From an uncultured Muribaculaceae bacterium (GTDB lineage: Bacteria > Bacteroidota > Bacteroidia > Bacteroidales > Muribaculaceae): 64,000 bases of DNA. Positions within the stretch are counted from its first letter, which is position 1. Every line of letters starts with the position of its first letter. Positions 22,058-31,066 of the stretch are shown piece after piece. A model generated the notes under the pieces. That model worked only from the letters and a program-made list of their open reading frames with translations. It searched no databases and was not told the origin of the DNA. A program made the position numbers and the translations under genes. Where the stretch lies: NCBI GenBank assembly GCA_905233845.1, contig CAJOFH010000006.1, positions 49,844 through 113,843 on the forward strand, in the 5' to 3' direction.

Positions 22058-22384
22058 AAATAGACATGATAATATGCAGACCTCCAAAATGTTTCTTGCT
22101 AACATAGAATTGAGTCTGAAGGCCTCCCCCTTTTCATGATCAATGTGCTGTTCTGTAATTTGAAGAATATCTTCAGCTTTAGCATTTGATATTGATCCTG
22201 TAATACTATGCTTTGTAAGAATCTTATTCGCAGAATTAAGAATATGAAGGCCCCACAAACCGTTACTTAGTATAGTTTTCGATGGGCGTCTGTCACCTAA
22301 CAAATAATAGATATGCTCAAAAGCAGACATAACACACTCTACAAAGTAACCCACAATGAATCCCACAAAAGGAATGAAGAACAC
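22043..22384 (-). CDS. Hypothetical membrane-associated ORF (possibly a relic)
   Basis: 113 aa, hydrophobic N-terminus; stop lies inside repeat A; no recognised domain. Confidence 0.35.
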   Translation of the reverse strand: MFFIPFVGFIVGYFVECVMSAFEHIYYLLGDRRPSKTILSNGLWGLHILNSANKILTKHSITGSISNAKAEDILQITEQHIDHEKGEAFRLNSMLARNILEVCILSCLFVKKT

Positions 22385-22429
22385 TATATACTTGTTAAAA
22401 AAGGTAAATTAAGATTAATCATTGATGGT

Positions 22430-22741
22430 AACTGGTTATTAATAAGCAGGTTACCCACCCTCAATGATAACATTCCTAAACGACAGCTTCTTGATACAGA
22501 TAGCGGGTCACTATCCGTCAATTCTCACGAAGACATTAACATTAACTACGGCCTTCGTTCTATGCGTTCCATCACTAAAGATGACTCTTGGCAACTTGAA
22601 GTAACCGTACTCTACAAGTTCAACGCCACACAAAGCAAATACAAAGGCACTGGGACAGGCCAGGAAGAACGCTCACGACTAGGCAATCAATACTCTTACA
22701 ATGCTTCGATTTATCAAACATGTACACCCTCAGCATTGTAA
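22430..22741 (+). pseudogene. C-terminal remnant of an outer-membrane beta-barrel family protein
   Basis: ...SGSLSVNSHEDININYGLRSMRSITKDDSWQLEVTVLYKFNATQSKYKGTGTGQEERSRL resembles the last strands and tail of Bacteroidales outer-membrane beta-barrel proteins; no N-terminal part upstream. Confidence 0.6.
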
Positions 22742-22799
22742 GGAATAAAAAAAGCCATAGCGATTAATCACGCTATGGCACACTATAGCACATCCATTC

Positions 22800-23102
22800 T
22801 TACCAAAGAATTACGCTTGGGTTTGTTGCAGATACCAACGGTCCACTAACTGTAAAATGTGCGCCAAACTGGCAGTTGCATCTATGGCAAAGTGGTACAA
22901 TGTACCAGCGATAGTCATTAGGGTCGTCTAATTGAACATGTGCACCATCTGTTGCTTTAGCTAGCAGTTGGGCACAATCAACTCTGTGACACCAATTGGC
23001 TTTCATTCCAGTTGCTTTTTCCCAGTAATCCAACCATGATGAATAACCAACAGGAGCTGGCCTAGTTCCCTCTGCTAAATTATGAACCTTGAAAATACTC
23101 AT
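22800..23102 (-). CDS. Small HNH-like (treble-clef) protein
   Basis: CHRVDCAQLLAKATDGAHVQLDDPNDYRWYIVPLCHRCNCQFG: paired Cys/His metal ligands and GAHVQ motif; preferred start MSIFKVHNL. Confidence 0.6.
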   Translation of the reverse strand: MSIFKVHNLAEGTRPAPVGYSSWLDYWEKATGMKANWCHRVDCAQLLAKATDGAHVQLDDPNDYRWYIVPLCHRCNCQFGAHFTVSGPLVSATNPSVILW

Positions 23103-23191
23103 AAAATTTGTATTCAAAAGTTTTGTACTTTACTACAACCTGTCCCTGTAGTATTAGGACTCTTCACTAAACGGAGAGAATGCTGAGGAAC

Positions 23192-23398
23192 TTATCCTCT
23201 TGGAGGAAATGGGTCTTTTCCATGAGAATCCCTTTCTCGAATCTGGCCATTGCGACCATGAATGAAAAGTGATATTTGCCGAGCAGCGGCAATTGCATCA
23301 GACTGTCTGTCGAATGTAGAGGTTAATCTCAAATTGCCTTCGCCCCTAATACCCCACCTTCCTCCTACCGGAACGACGTGTTGGTTCTTGCACATCAT
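23192..23398 (-). CDS. DUF2188-like protein
   Basis: MMCKNQHVVPVGGRWGIRGEGNLRLTSTFDRQSDAIAAARQISL...ELxIHGRNGQIRERDSHGKDPFPPRG-type pattern; ends IHGRNGQIRERDSHGKDPFPPRG, typical DUF2188 tail. Confidence 0.85.
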   Translation of the reverse strand: MMCKNQHVVPVGGRWGIRGEGNLRLTSTFDRQSDAIAAARQISLFIHGRNGQIRERDSHGKDPFPPRG

Positions 23399-23536
23399 TT
23401 ACACCTCCTTTCTGATTTAAGAGTTAAACATTTTAAAAGTAATCTTTGTTTCATTCGCCATCGGATCGTTCAACCGGTCCTACCCGGGGTCTTAATATGA
23501 ACTTCAGGTGCATAGGTATACAAAAAAATCCGAATC

Positions 23537-23573
23537 TCCAAATATTCCGTGAAAAAATCACGGTAATTTTGGA
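23537..23573. repeat. Inverted repeat downstream of AAA ATPase
   Basis: TCCAAATATTCCGTGA-AAAAA-TCACGGTAATTTTGGA imperfect palindrome. Confidence 0.65.
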
Positions 23574-23611
23574 AACCGGACTGTTTCTGGGTGTAAATTT
23601 AATGTTTTGCG

Positions 23612-24952
23612 CTATTTTTTCACGTTACGAAGTTCTTGCAATTCCATCAGAAATTCACTTACCAAATCACGATATTCTAAAAACAGCTCCCTCTTTGCCA
23701 TTAATTCATCCAGTTTCGGATCAAGGTTCTTACTGTATTTTTTCTGGAAATTGATGGTATTGTGCACATATACATGTTTCTTTATATAGGTACACCCATT
23801 TTCATCTTTCTCAAACATGCGTACAGCATCACGCCTCAAATCTGGATTTCCCAGCAAACTCAGATCGTGAGTTGCTACGGCAATTTGGCAGTCCTCAGCT
23901 ATTGAAAGATACATCTTTACAATAAAGGCCAATGCTTTCGAATGTATGCCCGCATCTATTTCATCTATGCAGCTACACTTACGTCCCATCACGATGTCAT
24001 ATACAACCACCAGCAACCTTATAATATTGAGCGTTCCAAACGATTCCAACCCGCTATCCAGCGATTTATTGCCATAATGAGCGGTAGAATGGATAAAACG
24101 TAAGTTTTTGTGAGAAATCACACCCGTTGGATATTGTTCTCGCATTGCTCTAATCAAAATCTCAGGAGCGCCACTTTTTACTAAATCAGAAATCAGCACA
24201 CTAGCATCATCCACCTCGTAGTCCACAATGTTAGCACCAACATCCTTCAGCAACTTCAGCAGTAGTTTCTTCACTCGCTTGTCACGTTCCTGGTCACCTG
24301 TTTGTAGCCTGTCAGCAAGACTCTGTTCACCTCGTCTAACCAGACTGATTCTTTGACTAAAGTAATCATAGTTTTGCCTCAGAATGGAACTCTCTAGATT
24401 CAAAGCTCCAAATACTGACAAAACCGTACTGTTCTGAATCACGTTTGACACAAGCGTCCGTTGGTCCTTCTTGCTCAAGTCACAGGCCTGTCCAAACTTT
24501 ATGGCAACGGTATCTTTCTCCTCGTTATACACTCTCTGATAAATTGGAGGGTTCCCAACTTGCTGCAAAACCTCTTCTTCAATCCTATCTGCACTCACCG
24601 CCACCTTATAATAATATGGTACATTGTCTATATAATATGATATAGTGAGTACTGTAGGCTTGTTACGCGATTTGTCATCTAAGAGGAAGGGCCTGTATTC
24701 CGGCTTGTTATCTGGTTTTTCCGGCTTATCTGTAGCTATCATCCTAAGATAACTTAGGGCAGAGAACATCTTCGATTTACCAGTACCATTCAGTCCCACA
24801 CATAGCAGCAACCTTAGTATTCGCTTCCCATCTATCTCTTTATACCACTGTGGAGGCAATGCGCTCCCCTTCTCTTTATTAGAGGCCACAAAACTCAAGA
24901 CCTCCTCTTTTAGGTATGATCTGTAATTTTCAACAGTGAACCGTTCAATCAT
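23612..24952 (-). CDS. AAA family ATPase (ABC-type, AAA_15/AAA_21-like), stand-alone
   Basis: MIERFTVENYRSYLKEEVLSF; Walker A VGLNGTGKSK; Walker B CSCIDEIDAGIHSKA; H-loop VATHDLSLL. Confidence 0.88.
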   Translation of the reverse strand: MIERFTVENYRSYLKEEVLSFVASNKEKGSALPPQWYKEIDGKRILRLLLCVGLNGTGKSKMFSALSYLRMIATDKPEKPDNKPEYRPFLLDDKSRNKPTVLTISYYIDNVPYYYKVAVSADRIEEEVLQQVGNPPIYQRVYNEEKDTVAIKFGQACDLSKKDQRTLVSNVIQNSTVLSVFGALNLESSILRQNYDYFSQRISLVRRGEQSLADRLQTGDQERDKRVKKLLLKLLKDVGANIVDYEVDDASVLISDLVKSGAPEILIRAMREQYPTGVISHKNLRFIHSTAHYGNKSLDSGLESFGTLNIIRLLVVVYDIVMGRKCSCIDEIDAGIHSKALAFIVKMYLSIAEDCQIAVATHDLSLLGNPDLRRDAVRMFEKDENGCTYIKKHVYVHNTINFQKKYSKNLDPKLDELMAKRELFLEYRDLVSEFLMELQELRNVKK

Positions 24953-25016
24953 GATAAAAAATAGTCTTTTTTACTAAAAAACGCCGTAAAGGTAACAATT
25001 ATTGTACAAATAGCCA

Positions 25017-25043
25017 AATTTTCCGTGAATTTCCCACGGTTAC
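25017..25043. repeat. Inverted repeat upstream of AAA ATPase
   Basis: ATTTTCCGTGAATTTCCCACGGTTAC; CCGTG/CACGG arms like those in 23537-23573. Confidence 0.5.
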
Positions 25044-25317
25044 AATGCATTTTAGGCACAAAAGCCAATTAGTCATCGCTAACCAGCATTTTCTGTGATT
25101 TATGCAAGCGTATTAAAGTTTTCGTTTACAAACTCACAAGCATCTTACAAATCATCTAACGGCGCTTTAAGATCCCCTTATGCCCAATGTTTTCTCGCAC
25201 CTTACCCTTAAATATGGAAAAAATATTGAGACAGCTTATATTTTATATACTTCGAAGATATTTATGGATAAATAGAACGAAGTTGAAAAGATAAATAATT
25301 TAATAAAATAAAAGGCA

Positions 25318-25401
25318 ATGAAGAAGTTTTCACGTGAGGCCCTCTCGACGATATTTGAAGTTCTCGGAATCATCGCTGCTCTGATTGGTTTGTTCTTATA
25401 A
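25318..25401 (+). CDS. Putative 27-aa hydrophobic microprotein
   Basis: ATG...TAA encodes MKKFSREALSTIFEVLGIIAALIGLFL, Lys/Arg N-terminus and one TM-like helix; too short for the ORF track; speculative. Confidence 0.3.
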   Translation: MKKFSREALSTIFEVLGIIAALIGLFL

Positions 25402-25473
25402 GGACATCCATTATCAAGAGGGCTTAAAAGCAAAGACTTTGGTTTGTTATATTTACATATTCGAAAGAACCTT

Positions 25474-25674
25474 TTAGAAGTCCTTGTATTTGTCTCCCAG
25501 TTCAAGCAAATCCTTGAACTTTTCCATTCGTTCTGGCCTCAACTCACCATCATTCACCAACTTCTGTTGATGTTTCCACCAATTACGAAGGCCATGTTCC
25601 GAATCTACAAACTTCGATGACCTCCTATGGTTTTCTGCCATGAAGCACATAACAGCCTTCCATTTAACAAACAA
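25474..25674 (-). pseudogene. Remnant of a helicase-associated (HA) domain protein
   Basis: FMAENHRRSSKFVDSEHGLRNWWKHQQKLVNDGELRPERMEKFKDLLELGDKY resembles the W..Q.....G.L..ER...L HA-domain pattern (PF03457-like) without any helicase core. Confidence 0.55.
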
Positions 25675-25705
25675 TCTTTTCCCTGCGTCATATTCTCCCC
25701 CGAAA

Positions 25706-26959
25706 TCACTGTTCCATCAGCCACTTCCATATAGGCACCACGGGTATTCCATCTTCCGTGCCTTCCTCATCATAAGTAATCAGCAGGCACTTCCAGCCCA
25801 CATGCGCCTTGGCGTACTTCACCAGTGGCGGCACCTCCCTATTGTAAGTGGTTTCCTCCTTGATGCTATACGACACCTGAATGGCCAGTTGCTCGTCAGG
25901 CACGATGAAGTCTATCTCTTTCTCCGCATTCAGGAAAAACACATTCTTCTTGCCAAACCGCCTACATAGCTCCACCGCTACCATGTTCTCCAGTAGCGAC
26001 GTCTCTGAGTTCATTAAGAACAGGTTCAGCAGTCCATTGTCAACGAAATAGTATTTCTTCTGTGTCTCTTTCTCAGTCAGCTTCCCTACCTCGTTCTCCA
26101 TGGGCAGTATCAGCCAACTATCAGCTGCATATCCCGCATAATCAATCGTTGTCGGCACGCTGATGGGCGCTCCCGTTGCCGTAATCACATTCTTCAGCCT
26201 ATTATACGACAGCGGTTGCTTCACGCTCTCCGCCATCTTCTTAATTAGAATGTTCAATACCCTGTCGCTCTTAATGTTATTTCGGGCACAGATGTCACCT
26301 AGATATATCTTCTGATAAAGGCTCGATAGCATAGCCCGCTTGTTCTTAAACGACAATATCTCTGGCAGGCCACCGTAATAGAAGTATTCGTTCAGATGTC
26401 GCTTCACCTCACTTCTCTGAATCGTGTCATATTCCCAATGCGCTTTCAGATCCACCTGCTGCGCTGCCAGATATTCCTTGAATGAATATGGGTACGCATC
26501 ATAGATAAAGAACCGTCCGCCCAGCGTAGTTGCCACCTCCTTGCTCAGCATCTTCGCATTGCTGCCCGTTACATATACCCTGTATTTTGCATCAGTTAAT
26601 CTCCGTACGAACTTATCCCAGTGGGCTATGTTCTGCACCTCATCTAGGAACACAACAGGCTTTTTGCCATACAGTTCCAGATGGGTCTCCAGCAGACTAT
26701 TGAAGTCCTCAGTCTGAAACTCTGCCAGACGCTCATCCTCAAAGTCCACAAACAGTATCTCGTCCCATCCTTTTCCTGCCGCCTGTAGTTGTCGCACACG
26801 TTGGTACAACAGGTACGACTTACCAGCATGTCTTACACCAACTATCACATAGTTTCCATTCTCCTCAAAGTCAATGGGCCGGGGTACTATTTCCGCCTCA
26901 TCCACTTCACGTTGCTTACTGATTAGACACTGCTTTATGACATCTTTGCTAATACTCAT
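25706..26959 (-). CDS. ATP-binding protein, AAA_14 / DUF4143 family
   Basis: VIVGVRHAGKSYLLYQRVRQL, VVFLDEVQNIAHWDKFVRRLTD, VYVTGSNAKMLSKEVATTLGGRFF...YPYSFKEYL, C-terminal FFLNAEKEIDFIV. Confidence 0.93.
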   Translation of the reverse strand: MSISKDVIKQCLISKQREVDEAEIVPRPIDFEENGNYVIVGVRHAGKSYLLYQRVRQLQAAGKGWDEILFVDFEDERLAEFQTEDFNSLLETHLELYGKKPVVFLDEVQNIAHWDKFVRRLTDAKYRVYVTGSNAKMLSKEVATTLGGRFFIYDAYPYSFKEYLAAQQVDLKAHWEYDTIQRSEVKRHLNEYFYYGGLPEILSFKNKRAMLSSLYQKIYLGDICARNNIKSDRVLNILIKKMAESVKQPLSYNRLKNVITATGAPISVPTTIDYAGYAADSWLILPMENEVGKLTEKETQKKYYFVDNGLLNLFLMNSETSLLENMVAVELCRRFGKKNVFFLNAEKEIDFIVPDEQLAIQVSYSIKEETTYNREVPPLVKYAKAHVGWKCLLITYDEEGTEDGIPVVPIWKWLMEQ

Positions 26960-27247
26960 TTAAATTATATTTAATAAGAATTATGTGATTTTATAAAGTC
27001 CAGTTTGCAAATTTAGGTGCTTTCTATAAAATATAATTAACAAACTCCAAGTTTTTGCAATATTTTCACATTTTTTATTGCAAATCATTTTTTTACCCTT
27101 CAAAAGTGAAAACTCTCCAGGATTATTCTTGTCAAAATATAGTAGCATTATACCTTTATATTTTTTTAATCTAAGATTACCTTGCAAAATAATCTTATTT
27201 AATAATAGATATTATTCAACACGCTTATACAAAATACCAATCATAAA

Positions 27248-27559
27248 TCACATATTAAAATAATATCTAAGGGGCATTTCTGCATTACATTTCAACAATT
27301 TATCATTGATTGTCTGCACATCCATGTCATTTAAGAAGGTGTTTACTTTGTCCCCTCGTGAAATCTTAAGTTCATTTCTGCGTTTTTCAACCAACGACTG
27401 AGTAATCTTTGTCCCCTCTACATTTGACACGATTCTGATGGGTGACTTATACCATGTTTTCAAAAGGTTGATAAAACAAGCTTCCGTTTCCCCCTCGCAA
27501 ATAACAAGGGCGATTTTGCGCATCCACATAGATGGAGATGGTTCTCTTCTACTTGCCAT
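27248..27559 (-). pseudogene. Truncated RloB-like TOPRIM-family protein
   Basis: KIALVICEGETEACFINLLKTW and FLNDMDVQ motifs but only 103 aa; lacks the NPCFEIW motif seen in the intact paralogue at 30376-31065. Confidence 0.6.
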
Positions 27560-27561
27560 GA

Positions 27562-28794
27562 TTAGTCTTCCAATAATTGTTTGATACTAGACACAGAGGA
27601 GTCAACATAAGGCACTGCATCAAATCGTCCCTGTATATACCCTTTTTCAGCATCCATGTTCTCACGAAAATCCTTGAAATCGTATAATGAATAAACCTCT
27701 GTTGCACCCTGCTCGGTTTTATTAACAAACACGATTTGGTCACGTCTTAGTCTTTTAACGTCAATGAGATTCGTATTATGTGAGGTGAAAAGTAGCTGAC
27801 TACTCTCCGAAGCATGGATCAAATCCAAAATGAAGTCTGCCAGGCGAGTGTGAAGTCCCATGTCAAACCCATCCATCAAAATACTTTTCTTATTCTTAAC
27901 GACATCCAAGAGGCGTATAATTATTTGGAACAATTTACGTGTTCCATTTGATTCTTCCATATCCAAATCGAACATCACATCTTTCTGATTACGATGAAAC
28001 GTTTTGAAACGCAGCACATCAACAATCTTATATGAGAGTTCGGATTCTCCAGTTATAGCAACAGGAGCTGTTGTTTGTTCTTTTCTTGCCTCAATGTCGG
28101 TAATATCCATGTCGCATATTTCAAGAGCCTTAAGGATAACTCTTTTATATGTGTTGAAGTTGTCCAACACCATCATATCATTAACATTAACAAGTCCTAG
28201 AAGGAATTGGTTCATGAAATAACGATAAAGCTTTTGGGTTATTTCACGGTTCATTGAACTAGCACGACTCAGAAAAAGATTCTTTTCGCTGGTATTGGTT
28301 GCCACATCTGATGGTTTTGCCATTACACCACCTGTACCATAACTATATTTTCCATTAGAATTACGAACAAACACCTTTGCCCGTCTGCCCATAGGATAAT
28401 GATACAAACTTTCGCTTACAATGCGATCTCGAGTGAGTTCAAAAGAATACTCATACTCAACATTTTCACAAACGAAGTTAATTAGGAATCTACTTGTTTT
28501 TTTCTGCCATCCATCAAATTTGAAAGGTTCAAAGTTGAATGTTACACCTTCATTGTAGAGGTGAGACTCCAAGATCATTCTACAACAAAATGTAACAGCC
28601 TTCAATATGTTAGATTTTCCAGAAGCATTAGGACCAAATAATCCAACAGATTTTAATACTGGAACACCCTTCCACTCCATCACATTATGTTTTAATTCGC
28701 GGGCAAGAGCAGTATTAATGCTTGCAGCTCTGAAATCAATTCTTACTCTGTCTCGTATTGAGAAGAAATTTTCAAATTCAATTTTTAGTATCAT
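27562..28794 (-). CDS. AAA family ATPase, RloA-like (ABC-type AAA_15)
   Basis: Preferred start MILKIEFENFFSIRDRVRIDFRA; Walker A VGLFGPNASGKSNILKA; signature EESNGTRKL; Walker B ILMDGFDMGLH; H-loop LLFTSHNTNLID. Confidence 0.88.
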   Translation of the reverse strand: MILKIEFENFFSIRDRVRIDFRAASINTALARELKHNVMEWKGVPVLKSVGLFGPNASGKSNILKAVTFCCRMILESHLYNEGVTFNFEPFKFDGWQKKTSRFLINFVCENVEYEYSFELTRDRIVSESLYHYPMGRRAKVFVRNSNGKYSYGTGGVMAKPSDVATNTSEKNLFLSRASSMNREITQKLYRYFMNQFLLGLVNVNDMMVLDNFNTYKRVILKALEICDMDITDIEARKEQTTAPVAITGESELSYKIVDVLRFKTFHRNQKDVMFDLDMEESNGTRKLFQIIIRLLDVVKNKKSILMDGFDMGLHTRLADFILDLIHASESSQLLFTSHNTNLIDVKRLRRDQIVFVNKTEQGATEVYSLYDFKDFRENMDAEKGYIQGRFDAVPYVDSSVSSIKQLLED

Positions 28795-29146
28795 CTTAAT
28801 TGCGATTTTGTAGATTTTCTGCAAATATAGCAATTAAATTTGATTTTGCAATGTATTATATTCAAAATAAGGAGTAATTGTATGTATTTTAACAATTAAA
28901 CACTTTTGAAAGTGTAAAAAGTCGGCTTCTAATAAATGACTTTTTGAAATAATGACTTTTTTCGAGTGCAAAGGAGCTGGATTAACTTGTATTGGAAGAT
29001 TTTAACTTAGATAAATCTATATGCTTTTATCTAGTAAAGATAATTCATAAGACATGCATTCTTTTATACTCTATTTGGCTTTCAAAAACAGTCGCTCTTA
29101 TTAACAGTTGTTAAGAGCCGTTGTCTTGCCTTTTACTATTGTCTCC

Positions 29147-29290
29147 ACACTGCCAGTAGCTTCTACAACCTTAAGTATCAGATATTTAAGCGATTATAGA
29201 CCCATTTTAGCCAATTTCTGACTTTGCCCTGCAAAGATAGTATAAATTCCTGAAACACAGCATATTTACGACGATATTTTTAAAAAAAAT
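29147..29290 (+). repeat. Possible third, more diverged copy of the island-edge repeat
   Basis: CACACTGCCAGTAG...TTAAGTATCAG...TGCAAAGATAGTATAAATTCCTGAA...GCATATTTACG shares ordered blocks with 21921-22057; weak. Confidence 0.35.
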
Positions 29291-29404
29291 CACTTACCAA
29301 TAATGACATTTTTTTGAGATTTGCATGCTCATGTGCTCTAATATCAATACTAGTCACCTGTGATTCAGCAGGTTAATTACACTCAAAAATGCAACAAATT
29401 GCGT

Positions 29405-29637
29405 AAAAGTGGTATGATATTGGCGGTTGCTTAAATACCGAGGGGGTTGAACTCGTGAGTATCACTCACGACTTCAAGTTCCAAGCTCGTGATGGTAGAC
29501 AGAGAGCAGATGATGCACTCGACGCCAAGTGCGTTCAGACATTGTCTAAAACTATCTCAACAACCGTGCAAATGCATTTCTTGATTGGTTTACCTATAGC
29601 AATAACACCATTGATTTATTAAATATAAGAGGATAAT
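29405..29637 (+). pseudogene. Protein-coding relic (resembles Bacteroidales Fic/RhuM-associated proteins), frameshifted
   Basis: Reads YDIGGCLNTEGVELVSITHDFKFQARDGRQRADDALDAKCVQTLSKTI then in another frame FLDWFTYSNNTIDLLNIRG; no intact start or full-length frame. Confidence 0.35.
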
Positions 29638-29639
29638 AA

Positions 29640-30139
29640 TTATTTATTTTCCAAAAACCTATTAGCCAACTTAATAATATCAGCATCTCCAGTCTTTAGG
29701 GCTGTTTCTATAAAAAAAGAGCAGTGTCTTTATTATCAACACTTATGTTGGCTTCATCCTTTTCAATTGTCTTTTCAATTTGTTTTAAATGCGATATAAT
29801 AATATTATAACCATCTTGTGAAGTTTCATCATTTTTCATTTTTTCGTCCCAACTTGCTAAAGCATTAAAATAGGATTGAACCGCATTGCCAAAGGTTATA
29901 AAGATAAGATTACTCTTATTATATTGAATCTCTTTGTACAATTCAGCTTTTGCTTTTTGAACCTTTGCATCGACTATCTTCTGCACCTTTTCATCTTGAT
30001 ATAAGTGGGTATATATTTGCCATCCAACAAGTAGTGTGACAAGAACCGTTAATATACCAAGTGGAAAACTAACGCTATTAATGTCCAGTTCTTTACTAAA
30101 CAATGATATACTTGAAAATAGAAGAGCAATAATGCTCAA
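29640..30139 (-). CDS. Hypothetical TM + coiled-coil protein, apparent frameshift near C-terminus
   Basis: Track ORF 29708-30139 stops at a T7 tract; one extra T gives ...DNKDTALFFIETALKTGDADIIKLANRFLENK* ending at 29640. Confidence 0.55.
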
Positions 30140-30375
30140 TAAGACAGTTAAGATTAATAATTAATTTTTCATTTAATAAACCAATAACAAGAAGTATGAA
30201 TAGAGAAAATGAATTTAATTCAATAGATACCAGAATATGCTAATTCACCTTTCATATACAAATCAACGTTTGTAAGATTGAACATGATATTAAAGCAATT
30301 TCTGATTTATGACACAAACAATCATCCTACTATCTAATTAAAAAAGTAATAAACTAAATAAGCTCCCAAGAATCC

Positions 30376-31065
30376 CTATCTAATCTTATTTCTTAGCTTC
30401 TTGAGATCTGTATTAACAAAACCATTAATTTCCTTGCCTAGCAAAAATGTCTCTGTTGTAAATCTTTGAGGATTTTCTTTATCTGTCAAGTAGTTTCTTT
30501 CTGCATTTTTTATAGCATCTTCTAGTCTTACTGGATCTCTTTCAAAGTTAAAACCACCAGATATAGCGCTATGCACATACTCCTTGAAAGATGAATGTTT
30601 CTCAACCTCATCTTCTAATGGCTTATTCTCATAGAAATGATAGTAAAGCCAAATCTCAAAACAAGGATTGCTTTGCGCCACATTCCATGCATTGTAGATT
30701 TTAATTTCATCAAACGTTTTGGGTATGTTTGAATTCATTTGCGAACAAAAAACACGCAATGAGACAATCTTTCCTTCTTGCTCCCATGTATCTGTATCAA
30801 TTACAAACCAAACAGTGTCGTGATGTTCATATTCTACTGAATAAGTCCTTTCGTCACTTATCAGCACATGGCTGGCACGCTCCATAAGCTTAATTGGATC
30901 TGTTCCATCTTGAGGAGGTATAGTAATAACTTGTAAGTTTGAAGACAATCCCTCAAAGAATTTGAAATAATCAGGTTCTGTGCCTTTGCCCTCGCAAACA
31001 ATATATATTTTGTGGCAATCTCTTGAAGGCTCTCGCTTGCCGTAGTCTCTTCTTCTCTGTATCAT
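30376..31065 (-). CDS. RloB-like protein (TOPRIM-related nuclease candidate)
   Basis: Preferred start MIQRRRDYGKREPSRDCHKIYIVCEGKGTEPDYFKFFEGL; VWFVIDTDTW; SNPCFEIWLYYHF. Confidence 0.85.
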   Translation of the reverse strand: MIQRRRDYGKREPSRDCHKIYIVCEGKGTEPDYFKFFEGLSSNLQVITIPPQDGTDPIKLMERASHVLISDERTYSVEYEHHDTVWFVIDTDTWEQEGKIVSLRVFCSQMNSNIPKTFDEIKIYNAWNVAQSNPCFEIWLYYHFYENKPLEDEVEKHSSFKEYVHSAISGGFNFERDPVRLEDAIKNAERNYLTDKENPQRFTTETFLLGKEINGFVNTDLKKLRNKIR

Positions 31066-31066
31066 A

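Noticed and set aside
21661-23400. Intact IS element at the island edge
   Set aside because: No transposase ORF and no clear terminal inverted repeats; only diverged repeats and gene relics are visible.
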